Counted from the first letter of the stretch, positions 1 through 11,426 are shown. The stretch: 64,000 nucleotides of DNA from Streptomyces tropicalis (GCF_029269835.1 NZ_JARJBB010000001.1:840299-904298); one strand, 5' to 3'. Translations and numbers: made by a program. The notes: generated from the sequence alone by a model not told the origin.

Positions 1-2111
1 TAGGCCTGCATGCGGTTGCGCATGAGCGTGCCGTCGGACCACTTCATGGCCTTGAAGTGCGAGTCGACCGGGAGGATCAGACCGGTGCCGGGGTGGGCGC
101 TGGTGTTGTTGTCCGCCTGGGAGGTGTCCCACTTCCAGATCAGCAGGCCGTTCTGGTACGGGTAGTGCTCCACCCAGTCCGGACGCGTCGTCGAGAAGCC
201 GAAGTTGTACGGGCCGGTCTTCAGCGTCGTGTCGTACGACCGGTACTGGCGGTTCTCGGCGAGGTAGTACTGCTTGTAGTCCTTGGTGAAGGACGCGCCG
301 ATGCGGGAGAAGCCGTTGGCCGTCCAGGCCGCGTCCGCGCTCTCCGCGTCGTCCGAGAAGAGGGCCGCGCCGTCCGCGGTCACGGTGATCTCGTCGGCCG
401 CGAAGCCCTTCTGGGCCACGCCGCCGTCGGTCTGGTAGCGGAAGCGGAGCTGGATCTTCTGGCCCGCGTAGGCGTCGAGCGGGAAGGACAGCTTCTTGTA
501 GGCGTCGACCGTGCCGGTCAGGGCCGGCTTGTCGCTGCCGTCGCGCGGGATCGGCTGGCCGTTCACCGTGCCGTCCAGGGCGGTCCAGTTGGCGCCGCCG
601 TCGGTCGAGACCTCGGTGTAGAGGTAGTCGTAGTTGGCCTCGATGTCGTACCAGCCGTCGAGCGTGAGGGCGGCCGACTTCTTGCCGGTGAGGTCCACGG
701 AGCGGGTCAGCGTGTTCTTGAGGTCGTCGCCGCTGCCGCTCCACCACTGGGTCGCGCCCTGGGCCGGGGTGACCACCTGGGTGGTGACGGCCTTGTCGGG
801 CAGCGAGACGACCATCGCCTGGCGGTACTTGGTGTTGTACTCGGCGAGGCCCAGCTTGTGCCAGGACTTCACGCCGGCCTTGGCCGTGTCGTACGTGAGC
901 CAGCCGAGCTGGAGCTTGTCCCAGGCGTTCATGTCGCCGGGCAGGTCGCCGATGGCGTCCTTGCCGCGGCCCAGCCAGGAACCGGAGGACATCAGGGTCC
1001 AGAACCCGGTGGAGTTGTCGCCGCCGGCGGTGTCGTACTCGTCCGGCAGGCCGAGGTCGTGGCCGTACTCGTGGGCGAAGACGCCGAGGCCGCCGTTCTC
1101 CGGCTGGATGGTGTAGTCGCCGACCCAGATGCCGGAGTTGCCGATCTGGGCGCCGCCCAGCTTGTTGCCCTGCGGGCCGGTGGCGCCGGCGTCGGTGCCG
1201 AAGGCGTACCAGCGGTGGGCCCAGATCGCGTCCTTGCCCTGGGCGCCGCCGCCCGCGGACTCGTCCTCGCCCGCGTGCACGATCTGGAAGTGGTCGATGT
1301 AGCCGTCGGGCTCGTTGAAGTTGCCGTCGCCGTCGTAGTCGTAGCGGTCCCACTGGTCGTACTTGGCCAGGTCCGCCTTGATGGCGGCGTCGGACTTGCC
1401 GGCCGCCTTCTGCTGGGCGGCCCAGGCGTTGACGCCGTCGCTGACGACGTTCCACACGCTCGGGCAGTTCGTGGCGCCGCAGGCGTTGTTGCCGTAACGG
1501 GCCTCGTTGTACGGGACCTTGACCCAGTCCGAGACCTCGCCGTCGACCGAGTAGCGGCCCGAGGACTGCTTCTCGTAGTACTTCTTCATGGACTCGACAC
1601 CCTTGCCGGTGCCGAAGTACATGTCCTGGAAGTGCTTCTGGTTGTAGTCCTTCTGCCAGGCGGTGCTGTTGTCCTTCGTGCGGTCCGGCGCGGCGATCGT
1701 GTTGTGCCGCGGGCCGGCCGTGCCGCCGAACTTCGGGTCCGTCTGGTCGCCGAACTCGACCAGGATGGTGAAGATCTTGTCGGTCTTCTCCCGGCCCAGC
1801 TCGACGTACTTGCCGTCGCCCTTCCTGCTCTTCAGCTGGACGACCTTGGAGCCGTTGCGGTCCTTCACCTGGGCCTTGCCGGCGATGACCTCGTGCAGCG
1901 CCTCCTGGCGCTGTGCGTTCTGGGTCCTGCTCAGCGGACCGTCGAGGTCGTGCTTCGGCTGCTTGACCGGCTGCGGGTCGTGCCGGGTCACCGTGGTGGA
2001 CGTGCCTGCCGTCGCGGCCTGGGCGACGGCGAACGTCGAGAACGTGGCGGTGGCCGCCGCGAGCGCGACGCCGGTCGCGGCCGTTCTGAACGTCCAGGAT
2101 CTGCTGATCAC
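1..2111 (-). CDS. Secreted immune inhibitor A-type metalloprotease (peptidase M6), 3' end beyond window
   Basis: Extracellular zinc metalloprotease of the M6 (InhA) family; 703 codons lie in the window and no stop is reached, so the C-terminus is missing. Residues 1 to about 35 form a signal peptide (basic start, Ala-rich core, cleavage after an AQA-like site). A propeptide-like region follows. The zinc motif HEYGHD is at about residue 347 (1059-1073), in the context FAHEYGHDLGLPDEYD, which is diagnostic for M6. The downstream part is rich in W, G, D and Y, as expected of the C-terminal jelly-roll of these enzymes. The start is the GTG at 2111, with GGGGAGGA about 6 bases upstream. Two short inverted repeats lie upstream, so a dedicated repressor is possible. 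Family assignment is firm; the substrate is unknown. Confidence 0.93.
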   Translation of the reverse strand, partial: MISRSWTFRTAATGVALAAATATFSTFAVAQAATAGTSTTVTRHDPQPVKQPKHDLDGPLSRTQNAQRQEALHEVIAGKAQVKDRNGSKVVQLKSRKGDGKYVELGREKTDKIFTILVEFGDQTDPKFGGTAGPRHNTIAAPDRTKDNSTAWQKDYNQKHFQDMYFGTGKGVESMKKYYEKQSSGRYSVDGEVSDWVKVPYNEARYGNNACGATNCPSVWNVVSDGVNAWAAQQKAAGKSDAAIKADLAKYDQWDRYDYDGDGNFNEPDGYIDHFQIVHAGEDESAGGGAQGKDAIWAHRWYAFGTDAGATGPQGNKLGGAQIGNSGIWVGDYTIQPENGGLGVFAHEYGHDLGLPDEYDTAGGDNSTGFWTLMSSGSWLGRGKDAIGDLPGDMNAWDKLQLGWLTYDTAKAGVKSWHKLGLAEYNTKYRQAMVVSLPDKAVTTQVVTPAQGATQWWSGSGDDLKNTLTRSVDLTGKKSAALTLDGWYDIEANYDYLYTEVSTDGGANWTALDGTVNGQPIPRDGSDKPALTGTVDAYKKLSFPLDAYAGQKIQLRFRYQTDGGVAQKGFAADEITVTADGAALFSDDAESADAAWTANGFSRIGASFTKDYKQYYLAENRQYRSYDTTLKTGPYNFGFSTTRPDWVEHYPYQNGLLIWKWDTSQADNNTSAHPGTGLILPVDSHFKAMKWSDGTLMRNRMQA

Positions 2112-2558
2112 TTGATGTCCTCCCCTGACGCGTGCGTGCGCGCGGCCCAGGGGTCTCTGGCCACAGAAGATCCGCGCGCGATCAACGCGTGTAGTCAAGT
2201 GACGACATTTGACTAGAGGTTTACGAGAAAAGACAGACCTTGACTTGGACAGGTCAAGTGCACTATGCGGAGCGGGGGTTCGCTTTACGGACGGCCGGAA
2301 GCAGGGCTTGCCGGGCGCGTGGATCCGCCCCCGGACCAGGTCGCATGACTCCGTGCGCCCCCTGTGCACCGGCACCGTGGGTTAGGTCACGCTTACCGGG
2401 CGTTCCGCCCGGGCATCCAGGCGAATAGAGTCGGCGGGCGGAACGCCCGGGGGCCGGTCGCTCGCCGGGCCGGGCCCCCGTCCCACCCCCGATTCCGTCC
2501 GCATCTCCCCCATGAGAGGCCGGGGGGAGGAGATCCCCAGTTCTGAGGACCGATTGCC
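2112..2558. promoter_or_regulatory. Divergent intergenic region with several inverted repeats
   Basis: This 447-base gap separates the M6 protease (leftward) from a small membrane protein (rightward). It holds TAGTCAA-N10-TTGACTA at 2192-2215 and CTTGAC-N8-GTCAAG at 2239-2258, both relatively AT-rich and close to the protease start. On the other side is a 16-base inverted repeat, CCGGGCGTTCCGCCCG at 2396-2411 paired with 2435-2450. Its spacer contains TAGAGT (2425-2430), which could serve as a -10 box for the rightward gene. These look like operators, but no regulator is identified. Confidence 0.45.
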
Positions 2559-2885
2559 ATGCCTCGTCCGACCGCCGCACAGCTCGCCTACGGTTCGTGC
2601 ACCGTGATCTTCTCGACGCTCGCCATGCTGCTGCTGTCACAGACGAGTTCGGGACTCGGGATCACGGTCATCGCCCTGGCGGCGCTCGCCCTGGGCCTGC
2701 TGGTCGCCATGACGGTGCCGCTGCCCCGCGCCCGCGCGTCGGCGGCGGCCGCCGACGCGGACCGGGCCACCGGCCCGGCCGCCGTCACGGCGCCGGGCGC
2801 GGACGGCACGCCGGAGCCGGTGCGGGTGCGGCGCGAGCGGGTGTCCGCCGGTGCGCCGCCGGCGCGGGTGCCGGGCCGCTCCTGA
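2559..2885 (+). CDS. Small two-helix membrane protein, function unknown
   Basis: A 108-aa protein. Residues about 8-30 and 33-52 are hydrophobic and form two closely spaced membrane helices. A charged, Ala/Arg/Pro-rich tail follows, predicted to be cytoplasmic and disordered. The ATG at 2559 is preceded by TGAGGA at a good distance. The codon bias is typical of this genome, which supports a real gene. The same kind of protein is found beside M6 protease genes in streptomycetes, as far as I recall. No catalytic motif is visible and no function is proposed. Confidence 0.8.
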   Translation: MPRPTAAQLAYGSCTVIFSTLAMLLLSQTSSGLGITVIALAALALGLLVAMTVPLPRARASAAAADADRATGPAAVTAPGADGTPEPVRVRRERVSAGAPPARVPGRS

Positions 2886-2982
2886 AGGACGCCGGGCCGC
2901 TCCCGAAGGGGGCCCGGGCAGCTCCGCACATGCCTCGGCGGGCCCGCGCAGACGGACCCGCCGATCGTGAACCGCCGCCGCG

Positions 2983-3786
2983 TCAGCCGGTGCTGACCAC
3001 CACGGTCTTGGCCGCCTTGTCGTGCAGGCCCTGCTTGTAGGGCCGGTCGAAGTAGCTCCAGCCGCCCGCGACGGCGAGCCACACGCAGGCGCAGCAGAAC
3101 CAGAAGGGCAGCCACAGCACCGCCGCGCGGCCGAGCGCGGTCTGCACGGAGGGCGTGGAGCCGTCCGCAAGGTTGGCCACCCGCATGCCCAGCCACTTCT
3201 TGCCGAGGGTCTGCCCCGACCGCGAGATCAGGAAGGTGTCGTACGCGATGTAGAGGACGACGCCGATGACCGACTGGGCGAAGGACTTCCCGAACTGGAA
3301 GTGGTCGGCGTTCACCATGGTCTCGTTGACCCGCAGGCCCCAGGTGAGCAGCCAGACGACGATGCCGACGAGGATCAGGTCGATGATCCGCGCGAGGGTG
3401 CGGCGTCCGCTGTCGGCCAGCGGGGGCATCCCGGCCAGCGGATCCGGCGGGTACTGCCGGCCGCCGTAGGACCCGCCGCCGTACGGACCGCCGCCCCCGG
3501 GGGGTCCGCCGCCGTAGGGCCCGCCGCCGTACGGGCCGCCGCCGTACGGACCGCCCGGCGGGGGCCCACCGGGCTGACCCGGACCCGGCTGACCCGCGCC
3601 CGGCTGACCGGGCTGACCCGGACCCGGCTGACCGGATCCGGGTTCGCCCGGGCGGCCCTCCCCGGGCCGGTCGCCGCTGGGCGGGGGGCCCCAGTACGGG
3701 CCACCGCCCGAGGAGCCGCCGTCGTTCGGGCCCTCGCCGGGGGGCGGGGGCTGGGGTCCGGAGCCGGAGGGCGGTTCGCTGCTCAT
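2983..3786 (-). CDS. RDD family membrane protein with Gly/Pro/Tyr-rich N-terminus
   Basis: A 267-aa protein. Residues 1 to about 120 are low-complexity, built of PGQPG and YGGGP repeats, and probably disordered and cytoplasmic. The RDD domain starts near residue 128 (RTLARIIDLIL), with the conserved Arg and Asp in the first helix. It continues through two further hydrophobic segments and the GQTLGKKWLGMRV motif typical of the family. RDD proteins are poorly characterised membrane proteins, and transport or assembly roles have been suggested. The gene lies 123 bases downstream of a second RDD gene on the same strand, so the pair may be co-transcribed. The repeat tract in the DNA (about 3470-3650) is prone to slippage. 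Confidence 0.9.
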   Translation of the reverse strand: MSSEPPSGSGPQPPPPGEGPNDGGSSGGGPYWGPPPSGDRPGEGRPGEPGSGQPGPGQPGQPGAGQPGPGQPGGPPPGGPYGGGPYGGGPYGGGPPGGGGPYGGGSYGGRQYPPDPLAGMPPLADSGRRTLARIIDLILVGIVVWLLTWGLRVNETMVNADHFQFGKSFAQSVIGVVLYIAYDTFLISRSGQTLGKKWLGMRVANLADGSTPSVQTALGRAAVLWLPFWFCCACVWLAVAGGWSYFDRPYKQGLHDKAAKTVVVSTG

Positions 3787-3909
3787 GGGCCGAGTGCACC
3801 GCGCCCCGCCGCCGCCCGCATCCGGCGCGGGTCCGTACGGGGGACGGCGGCGCCGTGGTCCGGTCCGCCGGCGCGGCGCCCTCGGCCGGGCGGCGCGCCG
3901 GACGGAGGG

Positions 3910-5382
3910 TCAGTCCGCCACGAACGTGTGGGCCGCCTTGTCGTGCCAGCACTGGTGCCACGGCCGGTCGACCACGCACCACAGCACACCGAGCACGCCG
4001 ATGCCGAGCAGGCCCGGCACGCTGTAGACCAGCCAGCGGCGCAGGGCGGCGCCGAAGGTCGGGGCGTCGTGGCCCTCGATGTCGCGGACCTGCAGGCCGC
4101 ACAGCCGCTTGCCCAGGGTGCGGCCCCACCGGGCGGTCGGCAGCACCTCGTAGACGACGCCGAACAGCAGCAGGACGGCGAGGACGATGCCGAGGTACGT
4201 CCCCGTCGTGCCGTCGAGCAGCCACACCGTGACGGTGCGGCCGGACAGCTTGGCGGCCTCGATCTTGGCGTCGACGTGGTCGACCGCCCGGACGCCGAGC
4301 GGGACGGCGGCCGCCGCGGTGACGCCCGTGAGGACGGCCGTGTCGACGAGCCGGGCCGCGAGCCGCTTGCCGAGGCCGGCGGGCCGGGCCGCGGCCTGCC
4401 GTCGTGCGGCCGCGGTGAACGGGTCCTCGACCGGCGGTTTCCACGGCGCGACGGGCTGGTCGTCGGAGGACTCCGCGAGCCGGTGCACCTGCTGCGCCCA
4501 GGAGGACTGGCCACCGCCGGGGCCGCTGGTCAGCGGAGCGGGGGCGGGAGCGGCGGACTGCTGCGGCACACCCGGCACGGCGGGCGCGGCGGCCGGGTGG
4601 TGGGCGGCGGGGACCTGCGGGGCGGGAGCCGCGGCGGCGGGGCCGGGCTGCGCCGTGGCCGCGCGGGCCGCCGCCGCCTTCCCCGCGCCGAAGCCCGGGG
4701 CACCGGCGCCCTGGCCCGCCCCGGCGCCGTGCGCGGGAGCCTCCTGGGCGGGCAACGGGTTCGCGGGGCCGGGCGCCGGACCGTGGCGCGGCACCGCCCG
4801 GAAGGTCATCGTGCCCTCGTCGGCGCGCGGCCGGGCGGGAGCCGGGACACCGGACGCACCCGGAGCCGGGGGGCCGGCGTCGGCCGCGGCCCCGTCGGCG
4901 CCGGGGGCCCGACGCCGCAGCAGGAACGTGCCGTCACCGGACGCCGGTTCGCCCGCCGGGGCCGGTGCGAAGCCGTCCGCCGCGGCAGGTGAGCGCGGGT
5001 CGGTCCCGGCCGGGGCGCCCCAGGACACCCGGCGGTCCTGGTCGCCGCCGAAGCCGGACTGGCGGGAGCGGTCGGCGCCCCACGCCGACGCCGGCTCGGA
5101 GCCGGCGCCCTGCGGCGGTCCGCCGGGGGCGGGCCCGGCGGGCTCCTCGACGGGGTCCTCGTCGAAGAAGTGCGGGCCCGTCTCCTCCACCGCCGGGGCA
5201 GCGGGCGCGGGCCGGGCGCCGGGCGGCGGGCTGAGCGGCTCGCCGTCGGACGGGGCCGGCCGGCTGGTGCCGGGCACCCACGCGGCTCCGTTCCAGTACC
5301 GGACGTATCCGGGGATGGACGGGTCCGGGTAATAACCCTCGCGGGGCCTGTCGTCACCGGGTGCCGGAGTTGGGGCGCTCAT
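3910..5382 (-). CDS. DUF2510-RDD membrane protein
   Basis: A 490-aa protein with three parts. Residues about 15-36 (YYPDPSIPGYVRYWNGAAWV) are a DUF2510 motif, a short W-rich module found at the N-termini of actinobacterial membrane proteins. Next comes a long Ala/Pro/Gly-rich linker (about 40-335). The C-terminal RDD domain (about 350-485) has the RLVDTAVL signature helix and GRTLGKRLCGLQVRD. The ATG at 5382 is chosen because the DUF2510 motif begins close behind it and GGACGACGGACC precedes it; the reading frame stays open a further 35 codons upstream but looks non-coding. It lies upstream of the smaller RDD gene in the same orientation. Function unknown. Confidence 0.9.
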   Translation of the reverse strand: MSAPTPAPGDDRPREGYYPDPSIPGYVRYWNGAAWVPGTSRPAPSDGEPLSPPPGARPAPAAPAVEETGPHFFDEDPVEEPAGPAPGGPPQGAGSEPASAWGADRSRQSGFGGDQDRRVSWGAPAGTDPRSPAAADGFAPAPAGEPASGDGTFLLRRRAPGADGAAADAGPPAPGASGVPAPARPRADEGTMTFRAVPRHGPAPGPANPLPAQEAPAHGAGAGQGAGAPGFGAGKAAAARAATAQPGPAAAAPAPQVPAAHHPAAAPAVPGVPQQSAAPAPAPLTSGPGGGQSSWAQQVHRLAESSDDQPVAPWKPPVEDPFTAAARRQAAARPAGLGKRLAARLVDTAVLTGVTAAAAVPLGVRAVDHVDAKIEAAKLSGRTVTVWLLDGTTGTYLGIVLAVLLLFGVVYEVLPTARWGRTLGKRLCGLQVRDIEGHDAPTFGAALRRWLVYSVPGLLGIGVLGVLWCVVDRPWHQCWHDKAAHTFVAD

Positions 5383-5619
5383 GGTCCGTCGTCCCGTATC
5401 TGCTCGGGGGTCGTCTGGGCCCCCACATCTATCAGACCGGCGCAGCCGCCACCGCCAGTCCGCCCCGACCCACTCCTTTCCGGGCAACCTCGTACACGGA
5501 CTTCACATCCGCGGAAGCCCGCGTCGAAAAAGTTCCGCCGACCCGCGTAACGCCGGACGCCCGGCGGCCTCTCCACTCGTGCGGGCCCGCGCGGGCCCGC
5601 GGCGGAAAGGAGACACGTC

Positions 5620-6039
5620 GTGCAGCACACCGTGGTGGAGCGGGAGTTGGGACTGCGGCGCGTCCTGTCGCCCGAACGCGGCGTCCCGGTGGCGGCGCGG
5701 CTCGGGTACCGCACCACCGACCCGTACGCCGTGCGCCTCGCCTTCCGCGTCGACTCCGCGGACCCCGTGCGGTGGATTCGCCCGGGAGCTGCTGGTGGAG
5801 GGCGTGTTCCGGCCGAGCGGGCGGGGCGACGTGCGGGTGTGGCCGTCCCGGCCCGGACAGGCGCGGCGTCGTCCTGCCGGCGCCGGCCCCGCCCGGCGGC
5901 GAGGCGCTGCTGGAGGCACCGGCGGCGGCAGGTGTCGGCCTGGCTGGAGCGGACGCTGCGGGTGGTCCCGCCGGGCAGCGAGGGCGAACGGCTCGGGCTG
6001 GACGACGGGCTCACCGGGCTGCTCGCCCCGGACGCCTGA
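5620..6039 (+). pseudogene. ssgG: SsgA-like sporulation protein (ssgG position), disrupted by three frameshifts
   Basis: The start (GTG 5620, with AAAGGAG at 5606-5612) and first ~52 codons read as a normal SsgA-like protein: TVVERELGLRRVLSPERGVPV, then ARLGYRTTDPYAVRLAF. The family sequence then jumps frame after PVRW (near 5775) to FARELLVEGVFRPSGRGDVRVWP. It jumps again near 5855 to GVVLPAPAPPGGEALLEAPA, and near 5930 returns to the first frame for VSAWLERTLRVVPPGSEGERLGLDD and the stop. Each step fits loss of 2 or gain of 1 base, with no net frame change. SsgA-like proteins help place septa and mature spores. The neighbourhood (GlcD oxidase, hpd) matches that of ssgG in S. coelicolor from memory. 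It is either a recent pseudogene or sequence error. Confidence 0.75.
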
Positions 6040-6066
6040 GCGCCCGGGACGCCCGTGCCGCAGCGG

Positions 6067-7467
6067 TCAGAAGAGCTTGCCCGGGTTGAGCAGGCCCAGC
6101 GGGTCGAAGGCGAGCTTGACCGCCCGCTGCATCTCCATGCCCACCGGGCCCACCTCGCGTGCCAGCCACTCCTTCTTCAGCACGCCCACGCCGTGCTCGC
6201 CGGTGATCGTGCCGCCGAGCTCCAGGCCGAGCGCCATGATCTCGTCGAAGGACTCGCGGGCGCGCCGCGACTCGTCGGGGTCCTGCGCGTCGAAGCAGAC
6301 CGTGGGATGGGTGTTGCCGTCCCCGGCGTGCGCGCAGACACCGATGGTGAGCCCGTACTTCCCGGCGATGCGCTCGACCCCCTCGAGCATCTCGCCGAGC
6401 CGGGACCGGGGCACGCACACGTCGTCGATCATCGTGGTGCCCTTGACCGCCTCCAGCGCGGTGAGCGCCAGGCGCCGGGCCTGGAGGAGCATCTCGGACT
6501 CGGCGGCGTCCTCGGCCGGGACGACCTGGGTGGCGCCGGCCGCCTCGCACAGCGCGCCGACGGCGGCGAGGTCGGCGGCCGGGTCCGGGGTGTCGAACGC
6601 GGCCAGCAGCAGCGCCTCCGTGGTCTCCGGGAGCCCCATGCGGGCGAGGTCGTTGACGGCCTTCACGGTGGTGCGGTCCATCAGCTCCAGCAGGGAGGGG
6701 ACGTGGCCGCCCTCCATGATCCGGCAGACCGCGTCGCAGGCGGCGGCCGCGGAGGCGAACTCGGCGGCCAGCACCAGCTGTTGCGGCGGCTTCGGCTTCA
6801 GCGCGAGGACCGCGCGCACGACGATGCCGAGGGAGCCCTCGGAGCCCACGAACAGCCGGGTGAGGTCGTACCCGGCGACGCCCTTGGCGGTGCGGCGGCC
6901 GGTGGACATCAGGCGGCCGTCGGCGAGGACGACGTCGAGTCCGAGGACGTACTCGGCGGTGACGCCGTACTTCACGCAGCACAGGCCGCCGGAGGCGGTG
7001 CCGATGTTGCCTCCGATGGTGCACGTCTCCCAGCTGGAGGGGTCCGGCGGGTAGCAGAGGCCGTGCTCGTTCACCGCGCGGGACAGCGCGGCGTTGACGA
7101 CACCCGGCTCGACGACCGCGATCCGGTCCACCGGGTTGATCTCCAGGATGCGGTCCATCCGGGTCAGGGACAGGACGATGCAGCCGTCGGAGGCGTTGGC
7201 GCCGCCGGACAGCCCGGTGCGGGCGCCCTGGGGGACGACCGGCACGCGCAGCTCGGTGGCGGTGCGCATGACGTGCTGGACCTGTTCGACGGTGCGGGGC
7301 AGGACGACGACGGCCGGGGCGCCGGACGGGCAGAAGCTCGCCATGTCGTTGGCGTAGGAGACGGTGACGTCGGGATCGATGAGGACCGCCTCGGCCGGCA
7401 GGCCCGCGAGGAGCCGGTCGGTGAGGTGGCCCTGGGCGGCGTCGGGTGCGGCGTGGATACGGCTCAT
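6067..7467 (-). CDS. FAD-linked oxidase, glycolate/D-lactate oxidase GlcD type
   Basis: A 466-aa flavoprotein of the FAD_binding_4 / FAD-oxidase C family (GlcD, D-2-hydroxyacid dehydrogenases). The N-terminal PCMH-type FAD domain has VVPQGARTGLSGGAN and the pyrophosphate-contacting GGNIGTASGGLCCVKYG segment. The C-terminal domain has HAGDGNTHP and GGTITGEHGVGVLKK, which carry the His residues and ligands typical of this branch. It probably oxidises a 2-hydroxyacid in the cytosol or at the membrane; the exact substrate cannot be read from sequence. The start is ATG 7467; GTG 7473, two codons upstream, is a possible alternative. It is transcribed away from the TPR gene, with about 100 bases between the two starts. 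Confidence 0.92.
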   Translation of the reverse strand: MSRIHAAPDAAQGHLTDRLLAGLPAEAVLIDPDVTVSYANDMASFCPSGAPAVVVLPRTVEQVQHVMRTATELRVPVVPQGARTGLSGGANASDGCIVLSLTRMDRILEINPVDRIAVVEPGVVNAALSRAVNEHGLCYPPDPSSWETCTIGGNIGTASGGLCCVKYGVTAEYVLGLDVVLADGRLMSTGRRTAKGVAGYDLTRLFVGSEGSLGIVVRAVLALKPKPPQQLVLAAEFASAAAACDAVCRIMEGGHVPSLLELMDRTTVKAVNDLARMGLPETTEALLLAAFDTPDPAADLAAVGALCEAAGATQVVPAEDAAESEMLLQARRLALTALEAVKGTTMIDDVCVPRSRLGEMLEGVERIAGKYGLTIGVCAHAGDGNTHPTVCFDAQDPDESRRARESFDEIMALGLELGGTITGEHGVGVLKKEWLAREVGPVGMEMQRAVKLAFDPLGLLNPGKLF

Positions 7468-7566
7468 GATCACAGCGTGGCACCCGGGGCCATCGGTGTG
7501 AACCCCGTCGGCCGCACCCCTGGGCCTACCGGGTGGCGGTCGTCGTATTGACGCACAGTATGCGCC

Positions 7567-9177
7567 ATGGACAAGCGACGGGAGACGGGCCGGGCGGCGG
7601 TGCCCCGGCGGCGCGGCCGGGTGATGCACAGGGCACTCGCCGCCCTGGTCGCGGGCGGGGTGGCGGCCGGCGGGACGTGGCTGCTGCTGCCCTCGCCCGA
7701 GCGGAGGCCCGCAGCACCGGCGCCCGCGGCGGGCGCGCTGGCGGCGGTGACGGCCGGGGCCCCGGTGGCGCTGCCGGACCTCGCGGCGCTGATCGGGGAC
7801 CGGCAGCGGCATCTGACGGCGCATCCGCAGGACGCGTCCGCGTGGGCGGTGCTCGGGGCCGCCTTCGTGGAGCGGGGCCGCAGGACGGCCGACGGCGGCG
7901 ACTACCGGCGGGCCGACACGGCGCTGCGGACCTCGCTGCGGCTGACGCCCGGCCGGAACGCGGCGGCGCTGGAGGGGCTGGCGGCGCTGGCCGACCAGCG
8001 GCGGGACTTCCGCGCGGCCCGGACCTACGGCGAGCAGGCGCTGAAGCTGGAGCCCGGGCGCTGGACGGCGTACGGGCCGCTGATCGACGCCTGCTCCGGG
8101 CTCGGTGACCGCCCGGCCGCGCAGCGCGCCCTGGACAGGCTGCTGAAGCTGCACCGGGCCCCGGCGGTGCAGGCGCAGGCGGCGAAGGTGTTCTGGGACC
8201 GGGGCTGGCGGGAGGACGCGGCGGCCCAGCTCGCGGACGCGGCGGCGGCCGCGGCGACACCGGTGGAGCAGGCGGCCTACGTGGAGCAGGCGGGGCGGAT
8301 CGCCTGGGAGCGCGGGGACCTGGAGGACGCGCTGCGGCACTTCGAGACGGCGCTGCGGCTCGACCCGGGCCAGTGGGCGGCGCTGGCCGGCAAGGGGCGG
8401 GCGCTGGCCGCGCTGGACCGGCCCAGGGAGGCGGTGCGGGCGTACCGGTCGGCGCTGTCCCGGCAGCCGCGCCCCGAGTACGCGCTGGAGCTGGGCGAGT
8501 TGTACGAGTCGCTCGGGCTGAGGGCGCCGGCGAGGACCCAGTACGACCTGCTGCGCACCCGGGTCGGGCAGGACGCGGCGGCGGGCGTCGACGACGAGCT
8601 GGTGCTGGGGCGCTTCGAGGCGGACCACGGGCAGGCGGAGGCGGCGGTGTGGCGGCTGCGGGCCGAGTGGCACCGGCAGCCGGGGGCGGCGGTGGCCGAC
8701 GCGCTGGGGTGGGCTCTGCACCGGGACGGGCAGGACACGGAGGCGCTGAAGTTCGTCACCACGGCGACGGACAAGGCGGGGGGCGGCGCGGTGCGCAGTG
8801 CCCTCTACGCCTACCACCGCGGGATGGTCGAGCGGGAGCTGGACCTGACCGGGCCGGCGCGCCGGCACCTGGAGGAGGCGCTGCGGACCAACCCCTACTT
8901 CTCGCCGCTGGAGGCGCCCCGGGCGAGGAAGGCACTGTCGGCGCTCGGTGAGCCGCCCGACGAGGAGCCGCCGACGGACGACGCCGGGCCGTCGGCCGAG
9001 GACGTCCCGCCGTCGCACCAGGGTGCCTCGCCGCCGGCGCAGGCGACGCCCCGTCCGACGCGGACGGCGCCCGGCCCGACGCGGACGGCGCCACCGCCAC
9101 CACCGGCCGCGGCACCGCCCGCCGCGGCACCGCCGGCCCCGGCCGCGGCACCGCCGGCGGTGCCGCCCGGGCGGTGA
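7567..9177 (+). CDS. TPR-repeat protein with N-terminal membrane anchor
   Basis: A 536-aa protein. A basic N-terminus is followed by a single hydrophobic segment (about 21-42), consistent with a membrane anchor facing outward or an uncleaved signal. Residues about 80-460 are a run of tetratricopeptide-like helical pairs (for example AWAVLGAAFVERG, ALEGLAALADQRRDFRAARTYGEQALKLEP and DALRHFETALRLDPGQWAAL), so it is a protein-interaction scaffold. The last ~75 residues are Pro/Ala/Thr-rich. It lies between the GlcD oxidase and hpd. The partner is unknown. The coding frame and repeat pattern are clear. Confidence 0.88.
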   Translation: MDKRRETGRAAVPRRRGRVMHRALAALVAGGVAAGGTWLLLPSPERRPAAPAPAAGALAAVTAGAPVALPDLAALIGDRQRHLTAHPQDASAWAVLGAAFVERGRRTADGGDYRRADTALRTSLRLTPGRNAAALEGLAALADQRRDFRAARTYGEQALKLEPGRWTAYGPLIDACSGLGDRPAAQRALDRLLKLHRAPAVQAQAAKVFWDRGWREDAAAQLADAAAAAATPVEQAAYVEQAGRIAWERGDLEDALRHFETALRLDPGQWAALAGKGRALAALDRPREAVRAYRSALSRQPRPEYALELGELYESLGLRAPARTQYDLLRTRVGQDAAAGVDDELVLGRFEADHGQAEAAVWRLRAEWHRQPGAAVADALGWALHRDGQDTEALKFVTTATDKAGGGAVRSALYAYHRGMVERELDLTGPARRHLEEALRTNPYFSPLEAPRARKALSALGEPPDEEPPTDDAGPSAEDVPPSHQGASPPAQATPRPTRTAPGPTRTAPPPPPAAAPPAAAPPAPAAAPPAVPPGR

Positions 9178-9221
9178 TCCCCGCGGTGGCGGCACCCCGC
9201 GCCGGGCGCGGGCCGCAACGG

Positions 9222-11426
<2,205 letters not shown>

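Noticed and set aside
57..2216. 719-codon plus-strand open frame across the M6 protease
   Set aside because: It is antisense to the protease, has valine/arginine-rich shadow composition and no ribosome-binding site. The minus-strand frame shows the HEYGHD motif and signal peptide.
2588..4992. Long overlapping open frames on both strands over the RDD genes
   Set aside because: They have GC-rich shadow composition (Arg/Gly/Pro runs) with no domain signal. The RDD signatures lie in other frames.
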